Shown here piece by piece: positions 7,811 to 17,022 of a stretch of DNA of 64,000 nt; the stretch's first letter is position 1, and every line of letters starts with the position of its first letter. This DNA is from CALBPI01 sp038531945 (GTDB lineage: Bacteria > Pseudomonadota > Gammaproteobacteria > Steroidobacterales > Woeseiaceae), in assembly GCA_038531945.1 (NCBI GenBank), contig JBCBBH010000004.1:285031-349030 (forward strand), written 5' to 3'. The position numbers and the translations under genes are program-made. The notes under the pieces are model-generated. The model saw nothing but the letters and a program-made list of their open reading frames with translations. It was not told the DNA's origin and searched no databases.

Positions 7811-9208
7811 CTACTGCGCCGTCAGTGGCCTGAGGATCACAATCTCCGCTTGCGTCGGATCGGACGTGTCGACCAGCACAACCCGCACGATGTCCCCGGC
7901 AGCGAGAGTCAGCTCCAACGGACCGGCAAGCACGCCGTTATCGCTCGTATCTGTCACTACAACGTCAAGCGTCTCCGGCGGAAGCGTGACGGCCTCGACC
8001 TCAAAGAGTGAAGGCAGGTTGCCAGCGCGCGGGCTGTCCGTTTCCAGTGTTTCGTCTTCCTCAATCAAATAGAAGTCGACCCTCGTGGTGTCCAGAATCG
8101 CGTTATACAAACCAAACTGCGCCGCATCGAACAAGGTGCGACGGCTCAGCGGGAGCTGTACAAACGCGGCATTGTCCTCGGCCTGACGACCGGCAAACAG
8201 CCCAACGGTGTTGCGGCCGTTGCTAAAACTGAACTCTTCCTGCTCGAGTATCACACCGACGTTGCCCATCGGGGTGAACGTCAATTCAAGGGTGCCGAGA
8301 TCGTCGCCTTCCGGAATCTCGATCGGGGCGGTGATCTCCCCCACCGCGAGATCGGCCACCAACGGGGTCGTCAGGTCGCTCGTGCGGTAGATATCGATCG
8401 CACCAGAGGCGGCGGATGCGTTCGAGAACTGAACCGTCGGCAAAGCGCGATCATCGACGGCAACCGCATTGGTGAGTCCTTCGCCCGAAATACTCAGAAC
8501 GAAATCCCCATTGACCTCGCCCGCACTATCCAGCAACGTCACCAACAGGGTGTTCTGGGCCGAGAGTGTGGTCACCTCGGACCGCATCAGAATCGTCGCG
8601 GGGTCACCCGCAGGCGTGACGACAAACTCCGATAGCTGCGTTTCGATCTCAACGACGGTTGTTGCGGTTGCCGGTGCAACGTTGGTCGCCAGCGGCGTGT
8701 TGGCAGCCGGATCCAGCCCCTCATCGCCGAGGTAAAAGTCAACAGGACCAACCTGCTGAGAGAAATTGGCGAACCACAGTTCCAGTACGGTGTCCGCCGC
8801 GCCGAATTCCCGGATCGGTGTGTCGAGGACCGTGATCTGAGGCGCGGTCGCTTGGCCATGCAGCACAAATGTGTACGACGTATCGACCGCAACCGAGACT
8901 TCCGTCGACAAAAGACGGGTGACCTCGCGAGTTTGACCGCTCGTGAAGTCAAAATTGAAGTCGTAGGTCAGGGCGTCGTATTCATCGGTAGGCGTGGCAG
9001 ACAGATAGTTGATCTGACCACCATTTGGCGGTACCCGAGTCTCTTCGATCAGGAACGTCACGGCGCCGAGGTCCGGAATAGCATGCAGGCCGCGGATTGT
9101 GCCTCGACCGTCAGCGGTTTCCTGTGTATCAGTGCAACCGACGACCAAAACAGCCGCGATCAAGACACCGGCCAACCTTGGCGTGTGAGCTAAGAAATTA
9201 AAGCGCAT
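7811..9208 (-). CDS. Lipoprotein with DUF4397-like repeats
   Basis: The 465-residue protein has a lipoprotein signal ending in VLVVGC, so it should be anchored in the outer or inner membrane. The rest has no membrane span and is acidic and strand-rich. Three stretches resemble one another and the DUF4397 pattern: LWFANFSQQVGPVDFYL near residue 150, VQFSNASAASGAIDIY near 260, and FGLYNAILDTTRVDFYL near 365. The ATG at 9208 is chosen because it begins the signal peptide; the longer frame adds 27 unlikely residues. The neighbours give no functional hint. I do not recognise a specific role. Confidence 0.75.
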   Translation of the reverse strand: MRFNFLAHTPRLAGVLIAAVLVVGCTDTQETADGRGTIRGLHAIPDLGAVTFLIEETRVPPNGGQINYLSATPTDEYDALTYDFNFDFTSGQTREVTRLLSTEVSVAVDTSYTFVLHGQATAPQITVLDTPIREFGAADTVLELWFANFSQQVGPVDFYLGDEGLDPAANTPLATNVAPATATTVVEIETQLSEFVVTPAGDPATILMRSEVTTLSAQNTLLVTLLDSAGEVNGDFVLSISGEGLTNAVAVDDRALPTVQFSNASAASGAIDIYRTSDLTTPLVADLAVGEITAPIEIPEGDDLGTLELTFTPMGNVGVILEQEEFSFSNGRNTVGLFAGRQAEDNAAFVQLPLSRRTLFDAAQFGLYNAILDTTRVDFYLIEEDETLETDSPRAGNLPSLFEVEAVTLPPETLDVVVTDTSDNGVLAGPLELTLAAGDIVRVVLVDTSDPTQAEIVILRPLTAQ

Positions 9209-9327
9209 GGAAGACTCAAAATAACCTGCTGAGATATCCGACCTATGATACCACCGACAGTTCCGGGAGCCATGACATAAGCCAATCACGGCGCGCCAGC
9301 GGGGAGTGAATTGGGTACAATATCGCG

Positions 9328-9837
9328 ATGCCTGATTCCACCGCGAAATCGCAAGTAAACCTTGCTGAGGCCTATCGCAGCGCGCTCGGACAGTTCCCTA
9401 CCGGGGTGTGTCTTGTCAGCGCGCGCGGCGTAGCGCCCGATCCAGCGCCATTCGCTATCACCGTGAGCTCGTTTGTCTCGGTATCGCTCGAGCCACCTCT
9501 GGTCTCGTGGTGTCTGCAGCACGACTCATCAAGCTTTCCCTTATGGGCAAAGACAGAACAGTTTGCCATCAGCGTACTGGCTGGCAGTCAGCAGCACTTG
9601 TGCGATCACTTCGCGCAGCGCGGCAATCACTTGATCGGTGATCTGGCGTTCTTCGACACGTCGCCAAACGGCAATCCCTGGGTGCGTGAGGCTTCCGCCA
9701 ATTTCGACGTTGATGTCGCGGCGCGTCACGACGCAGGTGATCATGAGATTATCGTTGGAACGGTGCGCCAGTTCGCTTCGAACTCAGATCGGTCACCGTT
9801 GATCTACCACCAGGGTCGCGTGCGTGCATCGACGTGA
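9328..9837 (+). CDS. Flavin reductase-like (FMN-binding) protein
   Basis: The 169-residue protein matches the flavin reductase-like split-barrel family: RSALGQFPTGVCLVSA at the N-terminus, ITVSSFVSVSLEPPLVSWCL for the flavin phosphate region, and FAISVLAGSQQ in the middle. Such proteins reduce FMN or FAD for a partner monooxygenase or use bound flavin themselves. No ribosome-binding site is visible, and a TACAAT box ends six bases before the ATG, so the message may be leaderless. The next gene begins inside its last codons. The substrate and partner are unknown. Confidence 0.85.
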   Translation: MPDSTAKSQVNLAEAYRSALGQFPTGVCLVSARGVAPDPAPFAITVSSFVSVSLEPPLVSWCLQHDSSSFPLWAKTEQFAISVLAGSQQHLCDHFAQRGNHLIGDLAFFDTSPNGNPWVREASANFDVDVAARHDAGDHEIIVGTVRQFASNSDRSPLIYHQGRVRAST

Positions 9838-11302
9838 TCTGCTTCGCCTGATTGCGGTCGGCGGGCTTGCAGCCGCCACCGGTTGCGGCGCGCGAAAACC
9901 GGCTGTGTCCGCAACCTCGTTGGCCGACCTTGACTGTATCGGCCAACATGACCTGATTGTCAGCGGCGCCCTTTCCAAAGAAGCGTCGATCACATCGGCC
10001 TTCGAACGAATCGATGCAGTGAACGATCAACTCAACGCCGTGATCACCCGCGATGACGAGCGTGCGATTGTGCATGCCCGGACCGCAACAGGCGCCCTGG
10101 CCGGTGTCCCGTATTTGCTGAAGGACCTCAACGCCTATCGCGACATGCGGATGACAATGGGCTCGGCGCTGTTTCGAAACCATGTTCCAGACTCCCAGTC
10201 GCCTTACACCGATCGAATCGATGCTTCGGGCCTCGTCGTCCTCGGCAAGACCAATACGCCTGAGTTTGGATTGCTACCGACGACGTCACCGGTGTTGCAC
10301 GGGCCAACGAGAAATCCCTGGAACGTCAAACACACGCCCGGCGGCTCGAGTGGCGGATCCGCGGCTGCGGTCGCGTCCCGCATGGTCCCTGCCGCGCAGG
10401 CCAGCGATGGCGGCGGCTCAATTCGGATTCCAGCAGCACTGTGCGGATTGTTCGGCCTCAAGCCATCGGTGGGCCGCTTTCCGGACCAGGGTTACGCCAA
10501 TCGTGCCTGGCCGATCTCGATCAAACATGCCATCACACGTAGTGTTCGCGACAGCGCGCTCATTTTGGCTCTGACTGAGAATACCGACGGTGGTCCACTG
10601 CTCCCGGTAGGCTTTGTGACACCTGAGCGTCGCAAACGACTAAAGATCGCGATCAGCACCGATACGCATCTGGGCCCCGCGGATCCGAATATCGTCGACG
10701 CGGTAGTCGAGGTTGGCAAAACACTGCAGCGGATGGGGCACGAGATCGAACCCGTCAGCGACACGCCGCACCACGACCCGGCATTCGATCGACACATCAG
10801 CACACTCTGGGGTCACGGCGTGTTCGGAATCCTGCAACAAGTAGAGGCTGACAGTGGCACGACCGCGGAAAACACGGGCCTGCTGGAACCTGCGACGATC
10901 ACGCTGGCAAGGCGGTTCTCGCAGTTACCGCCGGATGCGCTTCAGACCGCGTTGGACTACTTTCAGGTGTTCCAACGCGGAACTGACGACTTTTTCGCCA
11001 ACTACGATGCGTGGCTCACTCCCGTCACCAGTGCTGTTGCACCGGAGATTGGATTTATGGATCCATCACTCGACTTCGACACGTTGACCGAGCGAGTGAC
11101 CCAGTTCGCGCGCTTTACAGCCATTCACAACGTCGCCGGCACGCCGGCCATGTCGATCCCCGCCGGAAAGTCTGACGACGGCTTGCCGATCGGTGTGCAA
11201 ATCGCAGCCAGTGTTGGCGCCGAGGCATTGCTGTTGCAGCTGGCCTACCAACTCGAGGAAGCAACTCCGTGGGCGGACGCGTTGCCCCCCGTTCATGCAT
11301 GA
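9824..11302 (+). CDS. Amidase-signature hydrolase, predicted lipoprotein
   Basis: The 492-residue amidase-signature enzyme shows the Ser-cisSer-Lys triad: Lys100 in PYLLKDLN, Ser175/176 in GGSSGGSAA and Ser199 in DGGGSIRIPA. The N-terminus HRRDLLRLIAVGG ending in LAAATGC looks like a twin-arginine signal with a lipobox at Cys21, so it is probably exported and lipidated. The GTG start overlaps the flavin reductase frame by 14 bases. Family members hydrolyse amides of many kinds; GatA is excluded by the signal and by the absence of gatB and gatC nearby. The substrate is unknown. Confidence 0.88.
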   Translation: MHRRDLLRLIAVGGLAAATGCGARKPAVSATSLADLDCIGQHDLIVSGALSKEASITSAFERIDAVNDQLNAVITRDDERAIVHARTATGALAGVPYLLKDLNAYRDMRMTMGSALFRNHVPDSQSPYTDRIDASGLVVLGKTNTPEFGLLPTTSPVLHGPTRNPWNVKHTPGGSSGGSAAAVASRMVPAAQASDGGGSIRIPAALCGLFGLKPSVGRFPDQGYANRAWPISIKHAITRSVRDSALILALTENTDGGPLLPVGFVTPERRKRLKIAISTDTHLGPADPNIVDAVVEVGKTLQRMGHEIEPVSDTPHHDPAFDRHISTLWGHGVFGILQQVEADSGTTAENTGLLEPATITLARRFSQLPPDALQTALDYFQVFQRGTDDFFANYDAWLTPVTSAVAPEIGFMDPSLDFDTLTERVTQFARFTAIHNVAGTPAMSIPAGKSDDGLPIGVQIAASVGAEALLLQLAYQLEEATPWADALPPVHA

Positions 11303-11312
11303 GTAGAACGCT

Positions 11313-11831
11313 ATGGACTATTCGAAACCGACGAACATCACCCAACTGAAACGTGCTCAGAAGACGCTCGAATACCGGCGCGGCTGGCGTCGCCTCAGTC
11401 TTCGTTACGGTGATGCCATGCTGGCCATCGAGTCACGACTCGGCCGTCAACAGCGCATAGAGCGGCATGACCTGCTGCTCCTGAATCCACTGTTCGTGTT
11501 TGAAGCCTATGACTTGTCGGTTCTTACCGAACCGCTGAAGCGCTGTCTCGCGACCGTCGTGCTCGCCGCTATCGTACAGTTCTCAACGTTCAGTGATGAC
11601 CTGCCGCTGTTGGCGCCAATGTTGTTGCTGCTTGCATGCTATTGGCTGGTTCAAATGCTAAATCTCTGGCGGGACAACGGCCCGCGCACAGTGATCTGCG
11701 ACACCAGTGGAAATACCGTTGTTGAAATTCCTCATGACAACACGGACGAGAACACGCGACTCAGTTTCGAGTCTGGCCTGAGGAAAAACATAGAAACTCG
11801 CGACGCTCGCTGGCACAACGGCGAACTTTAG
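11313..11831 (+). CDS. Hypothetical two-span membrane protein
   Basis: I do not recognise this 172-residue protein. The first 75 residues are basic and helical, two hydrophobic spans lie near residues 78-92 and 94-114, and the last 55 residues are hydrophilic, so both ends should face the cytoplasm. It lies 10 bases after the amidase and 20 bases before prpB, in the same direction, and so may share their transcript. The codon pattern resembles that of its neighbours, which supports a real gene. Confidence 0.6.
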   Translation: MDYSKPTNITQLKRAQKTLEYRRGWRRLSLRYGDAMLAIESRLGRQQRIERHDLLLLNPLFVFEAYDLSVLTEPLKRCLATVVLAAIVQFSTFSDDLPLLAPMLLLLACYWLVQMLNLWRDNGPRTVICDTSGNTVVEIPHDNTDENTRLSFESGLRKNIETRDARWHNGEL

Positions 11832-11851
11832 CGATTCGGAGGGACGTGAAC

Positions 11852-12748
11852 ATGTCTGAAAATTCCAGCGCAGGTCTGCGCTTCCGCACGGCGCTCGAAC
11901 GCGAAACGCCACTGCAAATCGTCGGCACGATCAATGCCTACACGGCAATGATGGCTACATCCACCGGGTTCAATGCGATTTATTTGTCGGGCGCTGGTGT
12001 CGCCAATGCGAGCTATGGTTTGCCCGATCTGGGTATGACTTCGCTCGATAACGTACTGGAAGACGCGCGCCGAATTACCGGTGCCACCGCGACACCATTG
12101 CTGGTTGATGTCGATACAGGCTGGGGTGGCGCATTCAATATCGCCCGTATGGTTCGTGAGATGACCTCCGCCGGCGTGGCCGCGATCCACCTGGAGGACC
12201 AGGTGGGACAGAAACGTTGCGGACACAGACCTAACAAGTCTTTGGTGAGCGCATCGGAGATGACCGACAGAATCAAGGCCGCCGTGGACGCACGTACCGA
12301 CGATGATTTTTTCATTATGGCCCGAACGGATGCGCTCGCGGTTGAAGGTATGGAACCGATGCTGGAACGGATCCATCGCTACCAGGAAGCCGGTGCGGAC
12401 GGAATTTTCGCCGAGGCGATGACCGACATTGAACTCTATCGTCGCGTTACCGGCACTGTTGAGATCCCTGTACTCGCGAATCTGACTGAGTTTGGTATGA
12501 CGCCACTGTACACAGTCGATGCCTTGCGCGAGGTCGGGATTCGAATGGCGCTGTATCCACTGTCAGCTTTCCGTGCGATGAATGCTGCGGCACTCGCGAT
12601 GTTCCGCGAAATACGGCAACAGGGTACGCAACAGGCACGAGTGGAATACATGCAAACGCGCGAAGAGTTGTATGAGTTTCTCGATTACCACGCGTTTGAG
12701 CAAAAGCTGGATGCGTTATTCGGCGCGGAAGCGGACGCACAAGACTGA
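11852..12748 (+). CDS. prpB: 2-methylisocitrate lyase
   Basis: The 298-residue protein is of the isocitrate lyase/PEP mutase superfamily, with the catalytic KRCGH loop (QKRCGHRPNK), VDVDTGWGG for the metal site and an overall length typical of PrpB. It cleaves 2-methylisocitrate to pyruvate and succinate, the last step of the methylcitrate cycle for propionyl-CoA. The ATG at 11852 follows a GGAGGG site at seven bases; a GTG six bases earlier would sit on that site. It is followed by prpC and prpD in the same direction. Confidence 0.93.
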   Translation: MSENSSAGLRFRTALERETPLQIVGTINAYTAMMATSTGFNAIYLSGAGVANASYGLPDLGMTSLDNVLEDARRITGATATPLLVDVDTGWGGAFNIARMVREMTSAGVAAIHLEDQVGQKRCGHRPNKSLVSASEMTDRIKAAVDARTDDDFFIMARTDALAVEGMEPMLERIHRYQEAGADGIFAEAMTDIELYRRVTGTVEIPVLANLTEFGMTPLYTVDALREVGIRMALYPLSAFRAMNAAALAMFREIRQQGTQQARVEYMQTREELYEFLDYHAFEQKLDALFGAEADAQD

Positions 12749-12779
12749 CACACAACGTCATCACTAAAAGAGCAGGAAG

Positions 12780-13907
12780 ATGGTTGATAAGAAATTAGGT
12801 GGCGCTGGCCTTAGAGGTCAAAGTGCGGGCGAGACACGCCTGTGCACTGTCGGGCAGAGCGGCAGTGGGCTGACATATTGTGGCTACGATATCAGCGAGC
12901 TCGCTGAGCACTCCATGTTCGAGGAAGTTGCCTGGTTGTTGTTCAACGGAGAGTTGCCGAGCGCCACTGAGCTCGAGCAGTACAAGAAACGACTGGCAGG
13001 CATGCGTGCTTTGCCCGAAGCGTTGAAAGACGTACTAGAAAGAATCCCTGCCGGTGCGCACCCGATGGATGTCATGCGGACCGGTTGCTCGATGCTCGGC
13101 AACCTGGAGGGGGAAGACGACTTCACTCAGCAGCAGGCGGTATCCGATCGGCTGCTCGCCACACTGCCAGGCATCATCACGTACTGGTATCGCTATTCGC
13201 ATGACGGTGTTCGGATCGATACGGACGTCGAAGCCGACAATATCGCCGCACACTTCTTGACACTATTGCACGGCACAGATCCGGATCCGCTACACCAACG
13301 CGTCCTTGACGTATCGCTGATCTTGTACGCCGAACACGAGTTCAATGCATCAACGTTCACAGCGCGAGTGTGCGCCTCGACGTTGTCCGACATGCATTCC
13401 TGCGTGACCGGGGCAATCGGTTCGCTACGTGGACCGCTGCACGGCGGCGCCAATGAAGCTGCGATGGATTTGATCGACAGCTTTGCATCAGTTGAAGCCG
13501 CGGAAAAAGGCATCCTGGATATGCTGGCGCGCAAAGACAAAATCATGGGCTTCGGCCACGCCGTCTACCGCGAGAGTGACCCACGCAATGCGTTGATCAA
13601 ACGTTGGTCCAAAGAGCTATCGGATAGCGTCGGCGATCAAAAGCTGTTCGCTATTTCCGAGGCGATTGAGCGTTTGATGTGGGAAGAGAAAAAACTCTTC
13701 CCGAACGCTGATTTTTTCCACGCTTCCGCGTATCGGTTCATGGGGATTCCCACGAAATTATTCACGCCGATTTTTGTCATGTCCCGAACCAGCGGATGGG
13801 CGGCCCATGTCATGGAACAACGTAGCAACAATCGAATCATTCGACCGAGTGCGGACTACATCGGCGCAGATGCGCGCGCGTACGTCCCTTTGTCGGAACG
13901 CCGTTAA
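12780..13907 (+). CDS. prpC: 2-methylcitrate synthase
   Basis: The 375-residue citrate synthase-fold enzyme has GPLHGGANEAAM and FGHAVYRESDPR, which hold active-site histidines, and a short N-terminus as in PrpC-type enzymes. It condenses propionyl-CoA with oxaloacetate to give 2-methylcitrate. Placement between prpB and prpD supports PrpC over housekeeping citrate synthase, although many such enzymes also accept acetyl-CoA. An AGCAGGAAG ribosome-binding region precedes the ATG. It starts 31 bases after prpB. Confidence 0.92.
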   Translation: MVDKKLGGAGLRGQSAGETRLCTVGQSGSGLTYCGYDISELAEHSMFEEVAWLLFNGELPSATELEQYKKRLAGMRALPEALKDVLERIPAGAHPMDVMRTGCSMLGNLEGEDDFTQQQAVSDRLLATLPGIITYWYRYSHDGVRIDTDVEADNIAAHFLTLLHGTDPDPLHQRVLDVSLILYAEHEFNASTFTARVCASTLSDMHSCVTGAIGSLRGPLHGGANEAAMDLIDSFASVEAAEKGILDMLARKDKIMGFGHAVYRESDPRNALIKRWSKELSDSVGDQKLFAISEAIERLMWEEKKLFPNADFFHASAYRFMGIPTKLFTPIFVMSRTSGWAAHVMEQRSNNRIIRPSADYIGADARAYVPLSERR

Positions 13908-13940
13908 GTAAATAGAACGAAACAACAGGAACCCATCGCC

Positions 13941-15386
13941 ATGAGCAATCGTGTAGAAACCAACGTCAGGCCGGACCCGGACCAGGAGTTGGTCACTATC
14001 GCAGACTACGTCGCAAACCATACTATCGACAGCGACCTCGCCTATTCGACCGCGCGCCACTGCCTGATGGACACGCTAGGTTGCGGCTTTCTGGCTTTGT
14101 CTTTTCCCGAGTGCACCAAACACCTTGGCCCGATCGTGCCAGGCACCGTGGTTCCGAACGGCGCGCGAGTCCCTGGAACACAACACGTTCTGGATCCGGT
14201 CAAAGCCGCATGGGACATCGGCGCAATGATCCGCTGGCTGGACTTCAACGATACCTGGCTGGCTGCTGAGTGGGGACACCCGTCCGACAACCTTGGCGGC
14301 ATTCTCGCCGTTGCGGACTTTTTGAGTCGCCAACGTGTCGCGGCCGGCGAAGCGCCCCTCACCATGCGTGACGTACTCACGGCCATGATCAAAGCGCATG
14401 AAATCCAGGGCGTACTCGCGCTCGATAACAGCTTTAACCGCGTCGGACTGGATCATGTCTTGCTGGTTCGGGTCGCGTCCACCGCTGTGATCACCAAAAT
14501 GCTGGGTGGGTCGCGCGATCAGATCATCGATGCCCTGTCGCATGCGTGGGTCGACGGATCGAGCTTGCGAACCTACCGACATGCGCCAAACGCAGGTCCG
14601 CGCAAGTCGTGGGCTGCCGGCGATGCCACCAGTCGTGCCGTGCGTCTTGCGATGCTGGTGATGAAAGGCGAGATCGGTTATCCCAGCGTGCTGACCGCGC
14701 CAACCTGGGGCTTTTATGATGTCTCTTTTAAGGGCAAGACGTTTTCATTCCAACGCGAACTCGATAGCTACGTCATGGAGCAAGTGCTTTTCAAAATTTC
14801 GTTCCCGGCCGAGTTTCATGCGCAGACCGCAGTCGAAGCGGCGGTGCAACTGCACCCACAGATTCGTAATCGGCTTGAAGAGATCGACCGCATTGTGATC
14901 ACCACGCACGAGTCAGCGATTCGCATTATTTCCAAGGAAGGACAACTCAACAATCCGGCTGACCGCGATCACTGTCTTCAATACATGGCGGCAATCGGTT
15001 TGTTGAAAGGCAACCTCGTTGCAGAAGACTACGAAGATGATGTCGCGGCAGACCCGAACGTGGATGCGTTACGAGCCAAAATGATTATTGAAGAAGACGA
15101 ACGCTACAGTCGCGAATATCACGAACCCGACAAACGCTCGATCGCGAATGCGATGCAGGTGTTCTTCAACGACGGCACCGCGACCGACCGAATCGAGATC
15201 GAATACCCGATCGGCCATAAGCGCCGCAGAGAAGAAGGTATTCCGGTGCTGGAGGCGAAGTTCGCCAGCAACCTCGCCACCCGCTTCCCGAACGGCCAAA
15301 CCGAACGCATTATCGCGCTGTGCAGTGATCAACAGGCGCTTGAGTCGACCACCGTGAATGATTTCGTTGATATGTTGGTCATCTAA
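13941..15386 (+). CDS. prpD: 2-methylcitrate dehydratase (MmgE/PrpD family)
   Basis: The 481-residue MmgE/PrpD protein has the usual long helical domain and the family region MIRWLDFNDTWLAAEWGHPSDN. It dehydrates 2-methylcitrate to 2-methyl-cis-aconitate; aconitase then rehydrates it for PrpB. With prpB and prpC it completes the cycle-specific enzymes, so no acnD/prpF pair is needed. An ACAGGA site lies nine bases before the ATG. The gene ends 12 bases from the convergent acyl-CoA synthetase. Confidence 0.93.
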   Translation: MSNRVETNVRPDPDQELVTIADYVANHTIDSDLAYSTARHCLMDTLGCGFLALSFPECTKHLGPIVPGTVVPNGARVPGTQHVLDPVKAAWDIGAMIRWLDFNDTWLAAEWGHPSDNLGGILAVADFLSRQRVAAGEAPLTMRDVLTAMIKAHEIQGVLALDNSFNRVGLDHVLLVRVASTAVITKMLGGSRDQIIDALSHAWVDGSSLRTYRHAPNAGPRKSWAAGDATSRAVRLAMLVMKGEIGYPSVLTAPTWGFYDVSFKGKTFSFQRELDSYVMEQVLFKISFPAEFHAQTAVEAAVQLHPQIRNRLEEIDRIVITTHESAIRIISKEGQLNNPADRDHCLQYMAAIGLLKGNLVAEDYEDDVAADPNVDALRAKMIIEEDERYSREYHEPDKRSIANAMQVFFNDGTATDRIEIEYPIGHKRRREEGIPVLEAKFASNLATRFPNGQTERIIALCSDQQALESTTVNDFVDMLVI

Positions 15387-15398
15387 CCTGTCAACACA

Positions 15399-16940
15399 CT
15401 ACTGGCCCGCTTGTTGGTAGCGCTCCAACAAGCGGCGCTTGTAGAGCTTGCCGTTATCGTGTCTCGGCAAAGCGTCATCAAAGTCAATCGATCGCGGAAT
15501 CTTGATATGCGACATTTTGGCGCGCAGGTACGTCGTTAGCCGGTCGGCCAACGCACTGTCACCGACCACTCCAGGCGCGGGCTGCACAACGGCGTGTACC
15601 CGCTCGCCAAACTCCGGATCTGGCAGACCGAACACCGCAGCATCGGCGACCTCAGCATGCGTGATCAGTGCGTTCTCGATTTCCTGTGGATACACGTTCA
15701 CACCACCTGTGATGATCATGTAGTGCTTGCGGTCGGTCAGATAAAGAAATCCATCGTCATCGACGTAGCCGACATCGCCGACCGTTGCCCATCCGTCACG
15801 GGTGAACGAATCCGCGGTCTTTTCCGGTTCTTTGTGGTAATGAAACGGCTGGTCGTTTGCGGAAAAGTAAACGCCACCGACTTCACCGTTTGGTATCTCG
15901 TATCCGGAATCATCCAAAATCCGAACCGAACAACCGACCGGTTGACCCACCGAGCCTGGGTGCGACAACCAGTTCACAGAGTCAATCGCCGTGAAGCCCG
16001 CGCCTTCTGTTGAAGCGTAGTATTCGAACAAACGAGGCCCCCACCACTCAATCATGTCGCGTTTGACCTCAACGGGACACGGTGCAGCGGCGTGAATTGC
16101 AATTTGCTGTGTCGAAAGATCAAACCTTGTGCGGTCAGCCTCCGGCAGTTTCAGCATCCTGACAAACATGATCGGTACCCACTGACTGTGGGTCACACAA
16201 TAGCGCTCGATCGCCTCTAAAGCTTTGACCGGATCGAAACGCTCCATGATGACACTGGTACCACCGAGCGCCATGGATATTGTGTTAAACGCGAGTGGTG
16301 CTGCATGGTAAAGCGGAGCTGGCGATAAATAGACTGACTCGGGGCCGATACCAAAGTTACTCACCAGCGCCAGTGCGACTTTGGAGTGCTCTGTGATCGG
16401 TGAGCCGGGTGGTCGCGCGACCAGCACGCCTTTTGGCAGCCCTGTCGTGCCCGATGAGTAGAGCATTTGTGTGCCACCCTCCTCATCGTCCACTGGCGTA
16501 GTCGGTAAATCCGCCGTCGCCGCCTCCAGTGATTTGAAGCCCGGTGCAACACCGCGCAACATGAAAGCGAACTCCAAAGAGGACGCAGTTCGGCGAACCT
16601 CCGTTGCGACCGTTTTCAGATAGTCACTGGTAATCAGCAGTCGCGCCCCGGAGTTTTCCAGGATGTAGGCAACTTCTTCGTCCAACAAATGCGTACTGAT
16701 CGGCGTGTAGACCAGACCGGTACGTTGCGCGGCCCAGATGAGGGGCATGAAATCGACGCAATTCTCGAGAAAGATCGCAATATGGTCTTGCGGCTTGATG
16801 CCAACTTTTCGGAACAGCTGCGCGTATTGATTGGAGCGCGCGTCCAACTCGGCATACGTCAGCGTTTCGCCCGATCCCGCCATGATAATCGCCGGATGAT
16901 CCGGTCTCGTCGCTGCGTGCACACTCGGATGCATGGTCAT
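15399..16940 (-). CDS. Acyl-CoA synthetase (AMP-binding family)
   Basis: The 513-residue adenylate-forming enzyme has the P-loop YSSGTTGLPKG, the YASTEG motif, the hinge region DRKHYMIITGGVNVYPQEIE and a C-terminal Lys in NGKLYKRRL. It would activate a carboxylic acid to its CoA thioester through an acyl-AMP. The position, between prp genes and fatty-acid oxidation genes, suggests a fatty or branched acid, but chain length cannot be read from sequence. ATGs at 16940 and 16934 are both possible; a G-rich run precedes them. It is divergent from the MBL-fold gene. Confidence 0.88.
   Translation of the reverse strand: MTMHPSVHAATRPDHPAIIMAGSGETLTYAELDARSNQYAQLFRKVGIKPQDHIAIFLENCVDFMPLIWAAQRTGLVYTPISTHLLDEEVAYILENSGARLLITSDYLKTVATEVRRTASSLEFAFMLRGVAPGFKSLEAATADLPTTPVDDEEGGTQMLYSSGTTGLPKGVLVARPPGSPITEHSKVALALVSNFGIGPESVYLSPAPLYHAAPLAFNTISMALGGTSVIMERFDPVKALEAIERYCVTHSQWVPIMFVRMLKLPEADRTRFDLSTQQIAIHAAAPCPVEVKRDMIEWWGPRLFEYYASTEGAGFTAIDSVNWLSHPGSVGQPVGCSVRILDDSGYEIPNGEVGGVYFSANDQPFHYHKEPEKTADSFTRDGWATVGDVGYVDDDGFLYLTDRKHYMIITGGVNVYPQEIENALITHAEVADAAVFGLPDPEFGERVHAVVQPAPGVVGDSALADRLTTYLRAKMSHIKIPRSIDFDDALPRHDNGKLYKRRLLERYQQAGQ
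15407..15435. repeat. Perfect 11-bp inverted repeat at the prpD / acyl-CoA synthetase junction
   Basis: CCGCTTGTTGG, a seven-base loop, then CCAACAAGCGG form a perfect 11-bp stem. It sits in the last codons of the acyl-CoA synthetase, six bases inside its stop, where the two convergent genes meet. No T-run follows on either strand, so it is not a classical intrinsic terminator but could protect or define RNA 3' ends. Confidence 0.6.
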
Positions 16941-17022
16941 ATCCCCCCGGACCTGTCCTGAAGGATATAATGTTGGAGCGCTGCGACTGGCGCAAGTTGT
17001 TCCGGAACGAGACTTCTACCCT

